64,000 nucleotides of DNA from Dehalococcoidia bacterium (lineage in GTDB: Bacteria > Chloroflexota > Dehalococcoidia > UBA2979), in the NCBI GenBank assembly GCA_028279505.1, contig JANQNP010000004.1:1-64000 (forward strand), in the 5' to 3' direction. Below are positions 8,248-17,182 of this stretch, piece after piece. The first letter of the stretch is position 1. Each line of letters opens with the position of its first letter. Under the pieces are notes generated by a model, which searched no databases, was not told where the DNA came from, and saw only the letters and a program-made list of their open reading frames with translations. The translations under genes and the position numbers were made by a program.

Positions 8248-8274
8248 CGCGAGCCGAGCAGGAAAGAAGAAGAG

Positions 8275-9237
8275 ATGGCAACTCCACTTGAAGGACGCAC
8301 GATCCTCGTGACCGGTGCCGGTCGCGGGATCGGCAGTGAAGTCGCGAAGCTCGCCGGCAACCTCGGCGCGAACGTGATCGTCAACGACCCCGGCGTCAAC
8401 GTCGACGGGTCCGGCGAGGACCAGGGCCCCGCGGCCACCATCGCCAAGGAGATCACCGACGCCGGCGGCAACGCCCAGGCGAACTTCGACACCGTCGCCA
8501 CCGAAGAGGGTGGCGAGAACATGATCAAGCAGGCCGTCGACGCCTACGGGCGCATCGATGGCGTCATCCACGTCGCCGGCATCCTCCGCGACCGGATGAT
8601 CTTCAACATGACGGAGCAGGAGTGGGACGACGTCATCGCCGTCCACCTCACCGGCTTCTTCAATGTTGCGAAGCCCGCCTCCGTGCTCATGCGCCAGCAG
8701 CGCTTCGGGCGCCTCGTCGGCTTCTCCTCCGGTTCCGGCCTCCGAGGCAACACCGGCCAGGGCAACTACGCCGCGGCCAAGGCCGGCATCGCGGGCATGG
8801 CCCGCTGCCTCGCCCGCGACCTCGGTCGCTACGGCATCACCGCCAACGCGATCGCGCCCGGTGCCGCCACGCGCATGACCGCCACCGTCCCGGACGCCTC
8901 GCGTGAGCTCCGCGCCCAGGCCGGCATCGAGGGCGCCGTGCGACAGGCCAGCGCCGTCAGCGAGCTGCGTGACGCCAGCTACGTGGCGCCGATGACCGTC
9001 TACCTCATGACCGACCAGGCATGGGACGTCAACGGCAAGGTCTTCAACGTCAGCGGCGGCCAGGTCTCCGTCTCCCACGAGGTCGAGTCCTACCGCGAGA
9101 TCCACAAGCCGGACCGCTGGACCATCGAGGAACTCCGCGACCTCGTCCCCAGCGTCCTCCTGAACGGCCTGCGCAACCCGGCCCCGCCGCCCGACGACCT
9201 GGACATCCCCGGTCGCCCCGTCGCGGCCAGCGCGTAG
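8275..9237 (+). CDS. Short-chain dehydrogenase/reductase, MFE-2-like, copy 2
   Basis: A 320-aa paralogue of the preceding gene with the same order of motifs: TGAGRGIG, VAGILRDRM, GFSSGSG and YAAAK. The similarity runs the full length, including the VNDPGVNVDGSGEDQGPA segment and the C-terminal tail, but the copies are clearly more diverged than the thiolase copies. AAAGAAGAG precedes the ATG. Two neighbouring isoforms could act on different chain lengths or stereoisomers, which is inference. Transcription ends at the strong hairpin at 9294. Confidence 0.88.
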   Translation: MATPLEGRTILVTGAGRGIGSEVAKLAGNLGANVIVNDPGVNVDGSGEDQGPAATIAKEITDAGGNAQANFDTVATEEGGENMIKQAVDAYGRIDGVIHVAGILRDRMIFNMTEQEWDDVIAVHLTGFFNVAKPASVLMRQQRFGRLVGFSSGSGLRGNTGQGNYAAAKAGIAGMARCLARDLGRYGITANAIAPGAATRMTATVPDASRELRAQAGIEGAVRQASAVSELRDASYVAPMTVYLMTDQAWDVNGKVFNVSGGQVSVSHEVESYREIHKPDRWTIEELRDLVPSVLLNGLRNPAPPPDDLDIPGRPVAASA

Positions 9238-9293
9238 CGACCGAGGCCCAGCGTCGCCGTCAGCGCTCCCGCGCCGGCGGCACCAGATCGAAC

Positions 9294-9330
9294 AGGGCGG
9301 CCACCTTACGGTGGCCGCCCTTCTGTTTGC
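9294..9330. terminator. Bidirectional terminator between convergent genes
   Basis: AGGGCGGCCACC (9294-9305) and GGTGGCCGCCCT (9310-9321) form a perfect 12-bp stem with a TTAC loop, followed by TCTGTTTG. It lies between the plus-strand dehydrogenase (ends 9237) and the minus-strand CoA-transferase (ends 9348). Confidence 0.85.
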
Positions 9331-9347
9331 CCCCGACCGTCCGAGGG

Positions 9348-10640
9348 TTACCCCGCCGGCACCCCGATCGCCCCCGCCTCCCGCAGCGACGCAATCTCGT
9401 CGGCGCCGACCCCGCACTCGGCGAGCACCTCGTCGGTGTGCCGGTCCAACGGTGGCGGCGGCAGCGGGCTACCGATGTCGGCCCCCGGCATGTCGATGAT
9501 CGGCCCGACCAGCTCCTCGGGACCAACCAGCTCGTGCTCGAACGAGCGCATCAGATTAAGCGCTCGCACCTGCGGGTCATCGGTCAGCTCCTCGGGGAAC
9601 TGCACCGGGGCCGCCGGCGCACCAACCGCGTCGAATGCTTCCATCCACTCGTCGGTCGTCCGCTGCAGGAACGTCTCGCTGATCCGCCCGCGCATCTCTG
9701 CCACCACCGGGTCGTTCGCCGGATCGAGTGCGTTGAAATCGGCCGCAGCCGTCGGGTCCTCGTCGATCCCGAGGACTTCGCGCATCTGGTTCTGATTCGC
9801 CGGAGTCAGCGCACCGAGGATGATCGCCCCGTCCTTCGTGTCGTACCCCCCGTAGTACAGGCGGAACGCCGCGCCCAGCAGCCGGTAGGTGTCGCCCCGC
9901 GCCGCCAGGATCTCCGCGTACGGCGTCCCGTTCGCGCGCCCGTCCGCGATCGCCTGCTCCATCGGCGCGCGCACCACCGCGTCGACCACCGGCAGTCGCG
10001 ACACCAGCGCCGACTGCAGCGTGAGCGCGGACGCCAGCAACGTCGTGCTCACGTACTGCCCCTCGCCGGTCGCGTTCCGCTGCACGAGGGCCGCGCAGAT
10101 CCCCATCGCCCCCGCCATCGCCGACATGTAGTCGGCGGGCGCGGTGGCCGTGATCAACTCCGGCCCGCCGTCCGCGTTGAGCTTCCCGTCGCCCGCCATC
10201 AACCCCGAGTACGCCTGCGCCACGATGTCCGAGCCCGAGCGGTCCTTGTTCGGCCCCACCGTCCCGTACCCGGTGTTCTCCATGTAGATCAGGTCCGGCC
10301 GTCGCGCCTTCAACGTCTCGTAGTCGACACCGAGGCGTGCCGGCACCCCCGGCCGCGCATTGATGATGAACACGTCGAACTGCGGAATGATCTCGTGAAC
10401 GAGCTGCTGACCGCGCTCGTGCTGGAGGTCGATCACCAGGCTGCGCTTACCCCGGTTGAACGTGTGGAACGCCTTGCTCTCCCCCGGCATGAACGCCCCG
10501 AGCAGACGCGCCGCCTCACCCGCCGGCGGCTCGACCTTGATCACGTCGGCTCCGAGGTCCGCGAGATTCTGACCGCAGACCGGCCCCGCGATGATCTGCG
10601 AAACCTCGAACACCTTCACGCCACCCAGCGGACCCGGCAT
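9348..10640 (-). CDS. CaiB/BaiF-type (class III) CoA-transferase
   Basis: Family III CoA-transferases move CoA between carboxylic acids. The product (430 aa from the chosen start) begins PGPLGGVKVFEVSQIIAGP and has the family stretch ADLGADVIKVEPPAGE, and later NRGKRSLVIDL. I chose the ATG at 10640, preceded by GAGGGGGAGCAG, over a GTG 36 bases further upstream. It faces the thiolase/dehydrogenase block and ends at the shared terminator. It could activate the acid that this block degrades; the true substrate is unknown. Confidence 0.9.
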   Translation of the reverse strand: MPGPLGGVKVFEVSQIIAGPVCGQNLADLGADVIKVEPPAGEAARLLGAFMPGESKAFHTFNRGKRSLVIDLQHERGQQLVHEIIPQFDVFIINARPGVPARLGVDYETLKARRPDLIYMENTGYGTVGPNKDRSGSDIVAQAYSGLMAGDGKLNADGGPELITATAPADYMSAMAGAMGICAALVQRNATGEGQYVSTTLLASALTLQSALVSRLPVVDAVVRAPMEQAIADGRANGTPYAEILAARGDTYRLLGAAFRLYYGGYDTKDGAIILGALTPANQNQMREVLGIDEDPTAAADFNALDPANDPVVAEMRGRISETFLQRTTDEWMEAFDAVGAPAAPVQFPEELTDDPQVRALNLMRSFEHELVGPEELVGPIIDMPGADIGSPLPPPPLDRHTDEVLAECGVGADEIASLREAGAIGVPAG

Positions 10641-10793
10641 CTGCTCCCCCTCGCCGTCGAGCAGCCGGAGCGGCACCGTGCGTTGCCCGGTTACGCGACA
10701 GCGAGACTATGCGCGTTCGTGATATCGCCCGGCAAGTGAGCACGCGACCCATCGAGGCGACAACAGCATCCGAGGAGTGTGCGAAGGGGGACG

Positions 10794-11345
10794 CTAGAGC
10801 GCGTGAAGATCCGCTGCGGTGATCTCCATCAGGATGAACTCGTGGCCGCCACGGTTCACGTGCCGCACGCGGGTGAAGCCGGCGTGCTCGAAGCAACGCT
10901 GTGCTCGGTAGTTCCACGCGAGGGTGTGCAGGTACACCCGCTCGAGCTCCAGCTCGTTGAAGGCGTAGTCGACCATCGTCCGCACCGCGTCGGTGCCGTA
11001 CCCCCGCGACCAGTAGTCCCGGTTGCCGATCGTGATCCCCAGCTCCGCCTCGTTCTCACGAGGGTCGTAGCCGTAGTACATGACGTTGCCGATGTGTTCA
11101 TCGGTCTCGAGATCCTCGATCGCGAACGTGCGTCGGTGCGACGTCGGATACCGCAGCTCCTCCGTCATCGTCGAGAGGAACGTGTTGAACGACACGCGCA
11201 GCGGGCGCGCCGCGTCGTACGCGGCGAGCTCCGGATCGCGGCGCCACTCGAAGTCCCGTTCGGCGTCGTCCACGTGCTTCACGCGGAGCCGAACCAGCTC
11301 TCCGGTGCGGACGACGTCGGACTCGATGGCGGTCATGGCCGACAT
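10794..11345 (-). CDS. GNAT-family N-acetyltransferase (RimJ/RimL-like)
   Basis: A 183-aa acetyl-CoA-dependent acetyltransferase. The pyrophosphate-binding loop is RGYGTDA (about residue 115-121, after YWS), and the C-terminal half ends with the typical N-x-RAQRCFEHAGF segment of RimJ/RimL relatives, which acetylate protein N-termini or small molecules. It begins one base after the stop of the upstream Nudix gene; an internal ATG at 11336 is an alternative start. The target is unknown. Confidence 0.85.
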   Translation of the reverse strand: MSAMTAIESDVVRTGELVRLRVKHVDDAERDFEWRRDPELAAYDAARPLRVSFNTFLSTMTEELRYPTSHRRTFAIEDLETDEHIGNVMYYGYDPRENEAELGITIGNRDYWSRGYGTDAVRTMVDYAFNELELERVYLHTLAWNYRAQRCFEHAGFTRVRHVNRGGHEFILMEITAADLHAL

Positions 11346-11346
11346 C

Positions 11347-11811
11347 CTAGCCGGTCGCGCGGCGGCTCGCGATCAGCTCGTCGGCACGCTCGAGGATGTG
11401 CAACTGGTTGCGGTGCGTGAGCCGTCGGTGCGCCTCGTGGATGTTGTACCAGTCGACGTGATCGAACTCGTCGTCGTGGTCGTCGAAGTGCCCGCCGGTT
11501 GGCTCCAGCAGGAAGTGGTGCACCGTCTTGTCGATCAGTTCGCCGCTGCGGCTCGTGAAGCTGTAGCGGACCGTCCCCAGCGTCTCCACGATCGCGGTCA
11601 CGAGGCCCGTCTCCTCGCGCACCTCGCGCAACGCCGTCTCCTCGATCGTCTCGCTGGGCTCCGGCGTGCCCTTGGGCAGCGCCCACAGCTGCTCGCGCCG
11701 CCGCGCCACCAGCACGATCTCCGCGCCCGACTCGCCCCACCGGTAGATCACCCCGCCGGCCGCGATCGCGGTCCGCGAGGTGCGAGCGAACCGGCTAGAG
11801 GGCCGGGCCAT
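11347..11811 (-). CDS. Nudix hydrolase (MutT-like)
   Basis: A 154-aa protein from the chosen ATG at 11811. It carries a complete Nudix box, G-x5-E-x7-REVREETGL, which binds the metal and the diphosphate of nucleoside diphosphate-linked substrates. The N-terminus AIAAGGVIYR matches the usual start of the fold. The longer open frame upstream would overlap the HEAT-repeat gene by 100 bases, and its extra residues look unlike a Nudix N-terminus. With the chosen start the overlap is 17 bases. Sanitising oxidised nucleotides or diadenosine polyphosphates are possible roles. Confidence 0.85.
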   Translation of the reverse strand: MARPSSRFARTSRTAIAAGGVIYRWGESGAEIVLVARRREQLWALPKGTPEPSETIEETALREVREETGLVTAIVETLGTVRYSFTSRSGELIDKTVHHFLLEPTGGHFDDHDDEFDHVDWYNIHEAHRRLTHRNQLHILERADELIASRRATG

Positions 11812-12817
11812 CGAGCCCACCGTCTTCGAAGTCAGGCTCGGCCATCGCGTCGTCGCGGATCGGAACATCGAGGAGCTGTGCGGCCGCCAGCGCATCCTCG
11901 GCCGCCTGCCGGATCTCCGTGGTCGGGGCTTCGCGCTGCCGGCGCGTCAGGATGCGCTCCGCCTCCTCGCCCCCGATCTCACCGAGGGCTTCGATCGCCG
12001 CGAGCTGTACCTCGGTCTCCGCGTCGTCGAGCAGCATCCCCAGCGGCGTCACCGCCGCGTCCATCAGTAGCGCACCCGCCGCGGTCGCCGCGGCGGAGCG
12101 AATGTCGGCGTCGTCGTCGTCGAAGTTGAAGATCAGGATCTGCAACCAGGTCTCCGAGGCGCTGCGCCCCATCGCCTTGATCGCAGCCACGCGCAGGCGG
12201 TGCGACCCCACCTCGTAGCTCTCGCCGATCAGCTCGCCGACGGTCTCCTCCGAAGACGCACCCAGCGCCTCCAGGCAGCGGCCGCGCACCTCTTCGTCTT
12301 CCTCTTCATCGTGGATGCGATTGGTGAGCGCGACCTCCAGCTCCTCGGCGTCCTCGTCGGACAGGAGCCCGAACTCCATGCTCACGACCCACTTGCCCAG
12401 CACGTCCGCGATCTCGGCGCGCACGGACGCCTCCGGGTCGCTCTCCAGCTGCGCGCAGAGCAGGTGCAGGTAGTCCGGACGCTCCTCGATCGCGATCCCG
12501 CGCACCGCCAGCATCCGCGTCGCCGCGTCCGGGTCGTGCAGGGCCGAGAGGTGAATACGGTAGAAGTCGAGCACCGCGTGCTCGTTCGCCAGTTGATCGA
12601 GTTTGGCGAGCAGGTCGCGCCGGCGCTCCGGCTCCAACCGCGGCCAGATCCCCATCAGCCTGGTGAGCTGGCCGTCGCCGATGTCGGTCAGAGCACGCAG
12701 CGCGCTGTAGTCGTCGCTGCCGGCCTCGAGCTGATCGAGCACCTCGTCAGCCGTCGGCTGAGGTGGCTCGTCTTCGTCTGCTTCGTCGGGTGGGAGTGCG
12801 AACTCGGGATCAGTCAC
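11795..12817 (-). CDS. HEAT-repeat protein
   Basis: A 340-aa acidic protein made of tandem two-helix repeats. Recognisable units are EVQLAAIEALGEIGGEEAE, DIRSAAATAAGALL and SVRAEIADVLGKWV, spread over residues ~60-310. Such alpha-solenoids are scaffolds or, in some groups, phycobilin-lyase-like proteins; no catalytic motif is seen. The start is GTG at 12817, and the gene overlaps the Nudix gene downstream, suggesting co-expression. Function unknown. Confidence 0.75.
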   Translation of the reverse strand: MTDPEFALPPDEADEDEPPQPTADEVLDQLEAGSDDYSALRALTDIGDGQLTRLMGIWPRLEPERRRDLLAKLDQLANEHAVLDFYRIHLSALHDPDAATRMLAVRGIAIEERPDYLHLLCAQLESDPEASVRAEIADVLGKWVVSMEFGLLSDEDAEELEVALTNRIHDEEEDEEVRGRCLEALGASSEETVGELIGESYEVGSHRLRVAAIKAMGRSASETWLQILIFNFDDDDADIRSAAATAAGALLMDAAVTPLGMLLDDAETEVQLAAIEALGEIGGEEAERILTRRQREAPTTEIRQAAEDALAAAQLLDVPIRDDAMAEPDFEDGGLDGPAL

Positions 12818-12874
12818 TCGCCCAGTGTACCGGCTGCTCCGAGAGTCACTCCAACGGGCGCGCCCGTATACGGT

Positions 12875-13876
12875 TCAGCGCAGCTCCACCGTCGGATCCC
12901 GAGCGAGCAGCGCCTCGATCGCCGCGGTCGGCGTGACTCCGCCATAGAAGATGCTGTTCAGCCCAGCCGTCACCGGCATCTCCACTCCGAGTCGCTTCGC
13001 GAGGTCGAGCGCGGCCGGCACCGTGTTCGCGCCCTCCGCCGTCTCGTCGATCTGGGCGAGCGCCTCGTCGAGCGACACCCCCGACGCGACGAGTTCTCCG
13101 AGGCGTCGGTTCCTCGAGAGTGAGCTGTAGGCAGACGCCATCACGTCGCCGATGCCGGCGAGCCCCTGCAGCGTCAGCGCGTCACCGCCGGCAGCGACCG
13201 CCAGCCGCGTGATCTCCGCGAGTCCACGCGTCAGTATCGCTGCCTTCGCGTTGTCGCCGAATCCGAAGTGATCCACCATCCCGCCCGCGATCGCGACGAC
13301 GTTTTTGAGCGCACCGCCCAGCTCCACCCCGATCACGTCGCCACTCGTGTAGACGCGAAACGTTCGCGAATGAAACGCGTCACGGAGCGGCTCGATTGGC
13401 CCCGTCGAGGCAATCACCGTCGTGCTGGGCTGCCCGGCAGCCACCTCGCGCGACAGATTCGGTCCGGAAAGCACAGCGAGCGCGCGACCCGGAAAGTGCT
13501 CGGCGATCAGTTCGGACATCCGACGACCGGTCGAAGCCTCGATCCCTTTCGTGGCGCTCAGTAGCGTCGCGTCGGCTCCGATCGCCCCGGCAAGCTCCTC
13601 GAGGTTCGCCACGATCGACCTCGACGGAACGACGAAGCAGACGAGATCCGCCGCGCCGATCGCCTCGTCATGAGCGGTCGAGACGCGGAGATCGGGTGGG
13701 AACGCCACCCCGGGGAGTCGCTCACGGTGCTCGCCCGCTGCCTGGAGCGCTCGCGCCTCCTCATCCGAACGGGCGACGAGGGTTACGTCGACCCCGTTCC
13801 GGGCGAGCTGGACCGCAAGCATCGTGCCCCAGGACGTCGTGCCGACCACGGCCGCCGAGCTGATCGAACCGGTCAT
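12875..13876 (-). CDS. gpsA: Glycerol-3-phosphate dehydrogenase [NAD(P)+]
   Basis: Cytosolic enzyme that reduces dihydroxyacetone phosphate to sn-glycerol 3-phosphate for phospholipid synthesis. The 333-aa product has the nucleotide-binding N-terminus AVVGTTSWGTMLA, the LSATKGIE segment, and GVELGGALKNVVAIAGG containing the catalytic lysine. The usual G-x-G-SWG loop reads G-T-T-SWG here. It lies 10 bases downstream of plsY, so the producer of glycerol 3-phosphate and the enzyme that acylates it are in one operon. Confidence 0.96.
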   Translation of the reverse strand: MTGSISSAAVVGTTSWGTMLAVQLARNGVDVTLVARSDEEARALQAAGEHRERLPGVAFPPDLRVSTAHDEAIGAADLVCFVVPSRSIVANLEELAGAIGADATLLSATKGIEASTGRRMSELIAEHFPGRALAVLSGPNLSREVAAGQPSTTVIASTGPIEPLRDAFHSRTFRVYTSGDVIGVELGGALKNVVAIAGGMVDHFGFGDNAKAAILTRGLAEITRLAVAAGGDALTLQGLAGIGDVMASAYSSLSRNRRLGELVASGVSLDEALAQIDETAEGANTVPAALDLAKRLGVEMPVTAGLNSIFYGGVTPTAAIEALLARDPTVELR

Positions 13877-13886
13877 CGACGTCCCG

Positions 13887-14513
13887 TCAGGCGCTGCTGG
13901 GATCGCGACGTTGCCCGCCCTGCCCGAGCTTCGGCTCGGTACCCGCGAGCAGCCGCTTGATGTTGGCGATGTGGTTGAACTCCACTGCGAGCATCGTCAG
14001 CAGCGCGAACAGCAGGTACGGCGTCGCCGCGCGATCCGCCGCCACCAGCCCGACGATCACGAGGAACCCGACGAACACCCCCACGACCGACATCAGCGAC
14101 GCGTACCGGAAGATCGCCAGCACGATCAGCGCGAAGCCCAGGCACGCCAGCGCCGCCAGCGGCGACACCGCCAGGAACGCCCCGAACGCCGTCGCCACAC
14201 CGCGTCCGCCGCGGAAGCCGGCGAACAGCGGGAACGTGTGTCCGAGCACCGCCGCCACCCCGCCGAGCGCCGCGGCCATCGGCTCGTCGAACAGCAGCCG
14301 CCCGATCAGCACCGGCGCGCTGCCCTTGAAGACGTCCACGACCACCACGAGGATCGCCCACCGAATACCCAGCGTGCGCAACGAGTTCGTGAACCCGGTC
14401 TTCCCCGACCCGTACTGGCGAACGTCCTCGATCCCCGCCAGCCGCCCGACGAGCACGCCGGTCGGGATCGAGCCAAAGAGATATCCGAGGACAGCGGTGA
14501 CAACGATGCTCAA
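13887..14513 (-). CDS. plsY: Acyl-phosphate:glycerol-3-phosphate acyltransferase
   Basis: Integral membrane enzyme that transfers the acyl group from acyl phosphate to glycerol 3-phosphate, the first step of phosphatidic acid synthesis. The 208-aa protein has several membrane helices and the three conserved loops: FGSIPTGVLVGRL, GHTFPLFAGFRGGRGVAT and NIKRLLAGTEPKLG. The first loop continues YGSGKTGFTNSLRTLG, where the commonest form is G-S-G-N-I-G-A-T-N. It overlaps the der stop by 4 bases and precedes gpsA. Confidence 0.95.
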   Translation of the reverse strand: MSIVVTAVLGYLFGSIPTGVLVGRLAGIEDVRQYGSGKTGFTNSLRTLGIRWAILVVVVDVFKGSAPVLIGRLLFDEPMAAALGGVAAVLGHTFPLFAGFRGGRGVATAFGAFLAVSPLAALACLGFALIVLAIFRYASLMSVVGVFVGFLVIVGLVAADRAATPYLLFALLTMLAVEFNHIANIKRLLAGTEPKLGQGGQRRDPSSA

Positions 14514-15889
14514 GCAGGCACCTCGAGTCGGTCCTCGGACCGCTTCCTGAAGATCATCCGGATCCCCGTGCCGTCGAAGTCGAACGCCTCGCGGATCTGG
14601 TTCTCCAGGTAGCGACGATACGAGAAGTGCACGAGCGCCGGGTCGTTAACGAACAGCACGAACGTCGGCGGCGAAACCTCCGCCTGTGTCGTGTACAGCA
14701 CCTTCAGACGCCGGTGGTGGATGGTCGGCGGCCCGTGCGCCGTCATCGCCCGCTGCACCACCCGGTTCAGCTCAGAGGTCCGAATCCGCCGCTCCCGCAC
14801 GCCCGCGATATGCACCGTCAGCTCGAGCAGGTCGCGAATCCCCTCCCCGCTCACCGCCGAGGTGAACATCACCGGCGCCCACGGCACGAACCGGTAGCGA
14901 TGATCCACCTGCCGGGCGAAGTCGGCCCGCGCCGCCCGTTCCTCGGCAAGATCCCACTTGTTCACCACGAGGATCAGCCCGCGCGCCTGCTCCTGCACGT
15001 ACCCGGCGATATGCGTGTCCTGCGACGTCAGCAACTCGCCCTGGTCGATCACCAGCAGCACCACGTCGGCCCGGTCGATCGCCCGCTCCGCGCGCTGCAC
15101 GGAGTGCCGCTCCACCCCACGCTCGACCCGCCCTCGTCGCCGAATCCCGGCCGTGTCGACGAGTACCAGCTCATGCCCCTCGAACTCGAACACCGTGTCG
15201 ATCGAGTCGCGCGTCGTCCCGGGGATCGAGGACACGATCGTCCGCTGCTCCCCGAGGATCGCGTTCACCAGCGACGACTTCCCGACGTTCGGCCGCCCGA
15301 CGATCGCCACCCGGATCTTCCCGTCGGCCGCGCGCTCCTCCGCCGGTACTCCCGGCACGATCTCGAGGACATCATCGAGCAGGTCGGCCACCCCGGCGCC
15401 GTGGATCGCGGACACCGGGTGCGGCTTGTCGAACCCGAGGCCATAGAACTCATCGAGGCGATCCGCCGCCCGCCCCACGTCGGCCTTGTTCGCGACCACG
15501 ACCACCGGCTGCGCGGCGCGGCGCAGCATCTCCGCGATCTCGTAATCGGGCGCGGTCGGCCCGTCGACGCCGTCGACCACGAACAGCAGCGCGTCCGCCT
15601 CGTTGATCGCGCGCTCGACCGCCTCCCGTACCAGCGGCCCGAGCTCCTCGGGTTCGTCGCCCAGCAGCCCCCCGGTGTCGACGATCCGCAGGCGCCGCCC
15701 CCGCCATTCGAGGTCCCCATAGTTCCGGTCGCGCGTCGTCCCCGGCAGGTCCTCCACGAGGGCGGCGCGGGTCCGCGTGAGCCGGTTGAACAACGCGGAC
15801 TTCCCCACGTTCGGCCGCCCCACGATCGCGATCAGTGGAACGGCCGCCGCAGTCTTATCCGGCGCGGTCGAGTCGGAAGCATCGGTCAT
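14510..15889 (-). CDS. der: Ribosome assembly GTPase Der (EngA)
   Basis: Double-domain GTPase needed for 50S ribosome subunit maturation. The 459-aa protein has two G domains, each with its P-loop (GRPNVGKSALFNRL near residue 26 and GRPNVGKSSLVNAI near 200), switch regions with DTGG and DTAG, and NKxD motifs (NKAD, NKWD). A KH-like C-terminal domain follows. It starts inside the last codons of the YbbR gene (ATGA overlap) and ends within the plsY start. Confidence 0.97.
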   Translation of the reverse strand: MTDASDSTAPDKTAAAVPLIAIVGRPNVGKSALFNRLTRTRAALVEDLPGTTRDRNYGDLEWRGRRLRIVDTGGLLGDEPEELGPLVREAVERAINEADALLFVVDGVDGPTAPDYEIAEMLRRAAQPVVVVANKADVGRAADRLDEFYGLGFDKPHPVSAIHGAGVADLLDDVLEIVPGVPAEERAADGKIRVAIVGRPNVGKSSLVNAILGEQRTIVSSIPGTTRDSIDTVFEFEGHELVLVDTAGIRRRGRVERGVERHSVQRAERAIDRADVVLLVIDQGELLTSQDTHIAGYVQEQARGLILVVNKWDLAEERAARADFARQVDHRYRFVPWAPVMFTSAVSGEGIRDLLELTVHIAGVRERRIRTSELNRVVQRAMTAHGPPTIHHRRLKVLYTTQAEVSPPTFVLFVNDPALVHFSYRRYLENQIREAFDFDGTGIRMIFRKRSEDRLEVPA

Positions 15890-17166
15890 TGGGCGGTCAG
15901 CGTAACCGAGACCGTTTCTGGCTGCAGTGCCTGCAACACCGCGCCGTCGGGCACCGCTAGCTCGACAGCCACGTCGTGGATCCCCACCTCGAGGTTCGCG
16001 ACATCGAGGATCAGCTCCAGGTCGCTCGCGGACAGCTCCGTAAGCAGCGGCAGCGGCCCGCTCAGCGTCACGTCGACGGTCTCGTTCGCCAGCTCCGCGG
16101 CGAGACCGTCGCCGAGCCCGACCACCGTCGGCGTCAGCGCGAACGTGAACGCGTCGTCGATCGGCGCGATCTGCACCACCACGGTGACGGTGCGACTGTC
16201 GGTCAGACTGAGCCCCTGAGGCACCTCGACGGTGACCGCTCGGGTCACGTCGGTCAGCTCACCGGTGATATCCACTGCGTCGAGCTGGATCGACAGCACC
16301 TGCTGGAACGCCTCGAGCGTCCCTTCAACCGTCACCGTCGCCGGCGACACCACCACGTTCGTCACGCGATAGCCAGGAGCGGGCACGCCCTCGACGCTCG
16401 GCCAGAGCGTGAGCGCGCGGATCAGCGTGCTCCGCCGGATCTCGACGCTCACTCGCACCGTCGTCGGATCGATCGTCACCCCGCGGATCTCGCCGCCCCC
16501 CGCCCCTCGAGGCACGACCGTCACCGTCGGCTCAACGCCGCCGGTGAGCCCGGTGACGTTGATGTCCGCCACCGCCTCGCTCACCCGCCCCACGAGGGAT
16601 TCCGGCCCCCGCACCGTGACCGTCGGCGTCTCCGACGACGTGTCACCGAGCTCGAAACCCAGCGGCAGCGGCCCGACCGGCTGCACCCGCACCGGCACCT
16701 CCACGGAGGTCAGGTCCTCGAGGTTCACGGTCACCCGCTCCGGCGTCACCTCGACCACCCGCACCCCGCGCACGCCGTCCACGTCGACCTGCACCCGCAC
16801 GTCCTGCTCCCGCGCGGTCAACCCAACGAGGTTCACGAACGCGCTGACCTCCGCCAGCCCCGCGTCGATCTCCTCCCACCGCTCCTCCGGAGCCGCGAGC
16901 GTGACCCGCACGCTCGGCAGCTGATTCGCCACCGCCAGGTCCGCCTCGACGTTCACGCTCTCCACGAGGATCGGCGTGCTGAACTCGTCCACCCGCGTCG
17001 GGTTCTCCTCCTCGGTCACGAACACCCAGAGACTCACCCCGAGCAGCGCCGACAGCATCAGCAACCCCGGCGTGTTCCGGATCGTCCGCATCGAGCGCTG
17101 CCACGCATCGACCGTGATCTCCCACGTCTCGCGCAGCCGGCTCTCCGTCGACTCGAAGCGGCTCAC
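15886..17166 (-). CDS. YbbR-domain protein, likely CdaA regulator (CdaR-like)
   Basis: Membrane-anchored extracytoplasmic protein that in Firmicutes modulates the diadenylate cyclase CdaA. The 426-aa product has an N-terminal cytoplasmic segment, one membrane helix (about residues 30-48, LMLSALLGVSLWVFVTE) and about four YbbR beta-repeats outside. The start is GTG at 17166, just after the cdaA stop (17183-17185); a longer frame reaching into cdaA gives arginine-rich shadow sequence. The gene pair order cdaA-ybbR supports the assignment. Confidence 0.88.
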   Translation of the reverse strand: MSRFESTESRLRETWEITVDAWQRSMRTIRNTPGLLMLSALLGVSLWVFVTEEENPTRVDEFSTPILVESVNVEADLAVANQLPSVRVTLAAPEERWEEIDAGLAEVSAFVNLVGLTAREQDVRVQVDVDGVRGVRVVEVTPERVTVNLEDLTSVEVPVRVQPVGPLPLGFELGDTSSETPTVTVRGPESLVGRVSEAVADINVTGLTGGVEPTVTVVPRGAGGGEIRGVTIDPTTVRVSVEIRRSTLIRALTLWPSVEGVPAPGYRVTNVVVSPATVTVEGTLEAFQQVLSIQLDAVDITGELTDVTRAVTVEVPQGLSLTDSRTVTVVVQIAPIDDAFTFALTPTVVGLGDGLAAELANETVDVTLSGPLPLLTELSASDLELILDVANLEVGIHDVAVELAVPDGAVLQALQPETVSVTLTAQ

Positions 17167-17182
17167 CTGGCCGGCCCGCCGC

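Noticed and set aside
7126..9417. A 763-aa open frame on the minus strand
   Set aside because: It mirrors the two SDR genes in the opposite strand; the sequence is Asp/Gly/Val-rich and has no domain. Such shadows are common in GC-rich coding DNA.
9021..10739. A 572-aa open frame on the plus strand
   Set aside because: Shadow of the CaiB/BaiF gene and the SDR end; it is arginine- and proline-rich with no domain.
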